Positions 63,361-64,000 of a stretch of DNA of 64,000 nucleotides are shown piece after piece. The first letter of the stretch is position 1, and each line of letters begins with the position of its first letter. Under the pieces are notes generated by a model. It worked only from the letters and a program-made list of their open reading frames with translations. It was not told where the DNA came from and did no database searches. Source of the stretch: JBQTGK01 sp052400665 (GTDB lineage: Bacteria > Bacteroidota > Bacteroidia > Bacteroidales > Marinifilaceae); NCBI GenBank assembly GCA_052400665.1, contig JBQTGK010000007.1. The stretch is one strand, 5' to 3'. The position numbers were made by a program, and so were the translations under genes.

Positions 63361-64000
63361 AGTGTGTAAGTAAAGTTATTCTGATTTTTTCGGAGCCTTT
63401 TTCTAGCTCAAGAAAAAAATTGGAAATAACTTTACATTGAAAGTCAAACTTTTAAATCACACATTATGAATGCAAAAGATTTAATGTCCGATGAATTTTT
63501 CAAAAAATTTAAGACAGGCCAAGAGCTAAATGACTTTTTAAAGCAGATTCAAAAACGAGGTATTGAAAAGATGCTCGAAGGTGAACTTGATGAGCACTTA
63601 GGTTATGAGAAGAACCACAAATCTTTAATAAATAACTCACGTAACGGATATGCCAAGAAAAAGGTGAGAACCAGTTATGGAGAGTCAGAAATAGAAGTTC
63701 CTAGAGATCGGGATGCTAGTTTTAATCCAATGATCATTCCTAAACGTGGCAATATGGTTGAAGGACTTGAAAATATAATTGTCTCCTTCTATGCCAAAGG
63801 AATGAGCAATAGTGACATCCAGGATCAAATTCGAGAGTCCTATGACTTTGATGTTTCTACTAGTGCGATTTCTCGTATTACAAGTAAAATTATAGATGAC
63901 ATTGTTGTTTGGCAAAATCGCCCATTAGAACCTGTTTATCTAATTGTTTGGATGGACGGCATTGTATTTAAAGTACGAGAAAACTCCAAGGTAATAAATA
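63361..64000 (+). mobile_element. IS256-family insertion sequence, left part (runs off the window)
   Basis: The transposase frame begins at 63466. A subterminal inverted repeat (TAAAGTTATT 63371-63380, AATAACTTTA 63425-63434) precedes it. The exact left end is not certain without the right end. Confidence 0.7.
63466..64000 (+). CDS. IS256-family (Mutator-type) transposase, 5' part
   Basis: 178 residues are present before the window ends. Family features are 'RGIEKMLEGELDEHLGYEKN', 'NSRNGYAKKKVRTSYGE', 'IEVPRDRDASFNP' and 'IIVSFYAKGMSNSDI', with the first catalytic Asp region beginning in 'LIVWMDGIVFKVRE'. The N-terminal part is intact, so the element may be active. Full length would be ~400 residues. 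Confidence 0.9.
   Translation, partial: MNAKDLMSDEFFKKFKTGQELNDFLKQIQKRGIEKMLEGELDEHLGYEKNHKSLINNSRNGYAKKKVRTSYGESEIEVPRDRDASFNPMIIPKRGNMVEGLENIIVSFYAKGMSNSDIQDQIRESYDFDVSTSAISRITSKIIDDIVVWQNRPLEPVYLIVWMDGIVFKVRENSKVIN

Noticed and set aside
1..64000. tRNA or rRNA genes
   Set aside because: I looked for cloverleaf-like repeats and conserved rRNA segments by eye and saw none. A tRNA scan would be decisive.

Overview
The window looks like chromosomal DNA of a low-GC marine Bacteroidota, most likely near Marinifilaceae/Marinilabiliales; that placement is inference. The evidence is repeated Bacteroidota -7 promoter boxes (TAnnTTTG), Bacteroidota-restricted families (DUF6261, a probable DUF6266), Bacteroidota-style lipoproteins, an alginate lyase, a K+-dependent membrane pyrophosphatase and an anaerobe-type hybrid cluster protein. 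No rRNA, tRNA or CRISPR array was recognised.

Layout. 1-6,100 is accessory and partly decayed: the tail of a probable DUF6266 protein, an XRE-regulator fragment, a GAF-domain protein with a palindromic operator, remnants of an integrated element, a DUF6261 protein, a 42-bp minisatellite and a secreted beta-propeller/Dabb fusion. 6,392-17,675 is energy and redox: an unknown protein directly ahead of hppA, a CoA-disulfide-reductase-like flavoprotein, a membrane histidine kinase, a queuosine-precursor transporter with a structured leader, and a divergent Crp/Fnr regulator facing ferredoxin, DUF2249-CMD and hcp. 17,956-18,738 is a VIT-family iron/manganese transporter between diverged repeats.

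19,241-25,823 is a co-directional minus-strand sugar-acid cluster: a FadR-type regulator, a gluconokinase/6-phosphogluconate dehydrogenase fusion, an Nramp-fold transporter without metal-binding motifs, an SDR, an RbsD/FucU mutarotase and a PL7 alginate-lyase lipoprotein. Together they suggest uptake and oxidation of a sugar or sugar acid into the pentose phosphate pathway. This is the best candidate in the window for an undescribed pathway.

26,401-44,612 holds an LRR protein, an ABC exporter, a YkgJ protein, an M18 aminopeptidase, a degenerate exonuclease-BRCT protein, several pseudogenes (terpene-cyclase-like, ricin lectin, GDPD tail), a six-hairpin glycosidase-like lipoprotein, and ovoA (ovothiol synthesis) next to an OxyR regulator. 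45,275-56,154 holds an AsmA-like protein, a DsbA-like oxidoreductase with a Cys-rich lipoprotein, a TlpA-like thioredoxin, mtnN-luxS, a U32 protein and an M3 peptidase. 56,299-61,702 holds a TetR regulator, a LysR-YeiH-TauE/SafE sulfur-export cluster and a GH43 glycosidase. The right edge holds a frameshifted REP-associated transposase between inverted REP copies and the 5' part of an IS256-family transposase.
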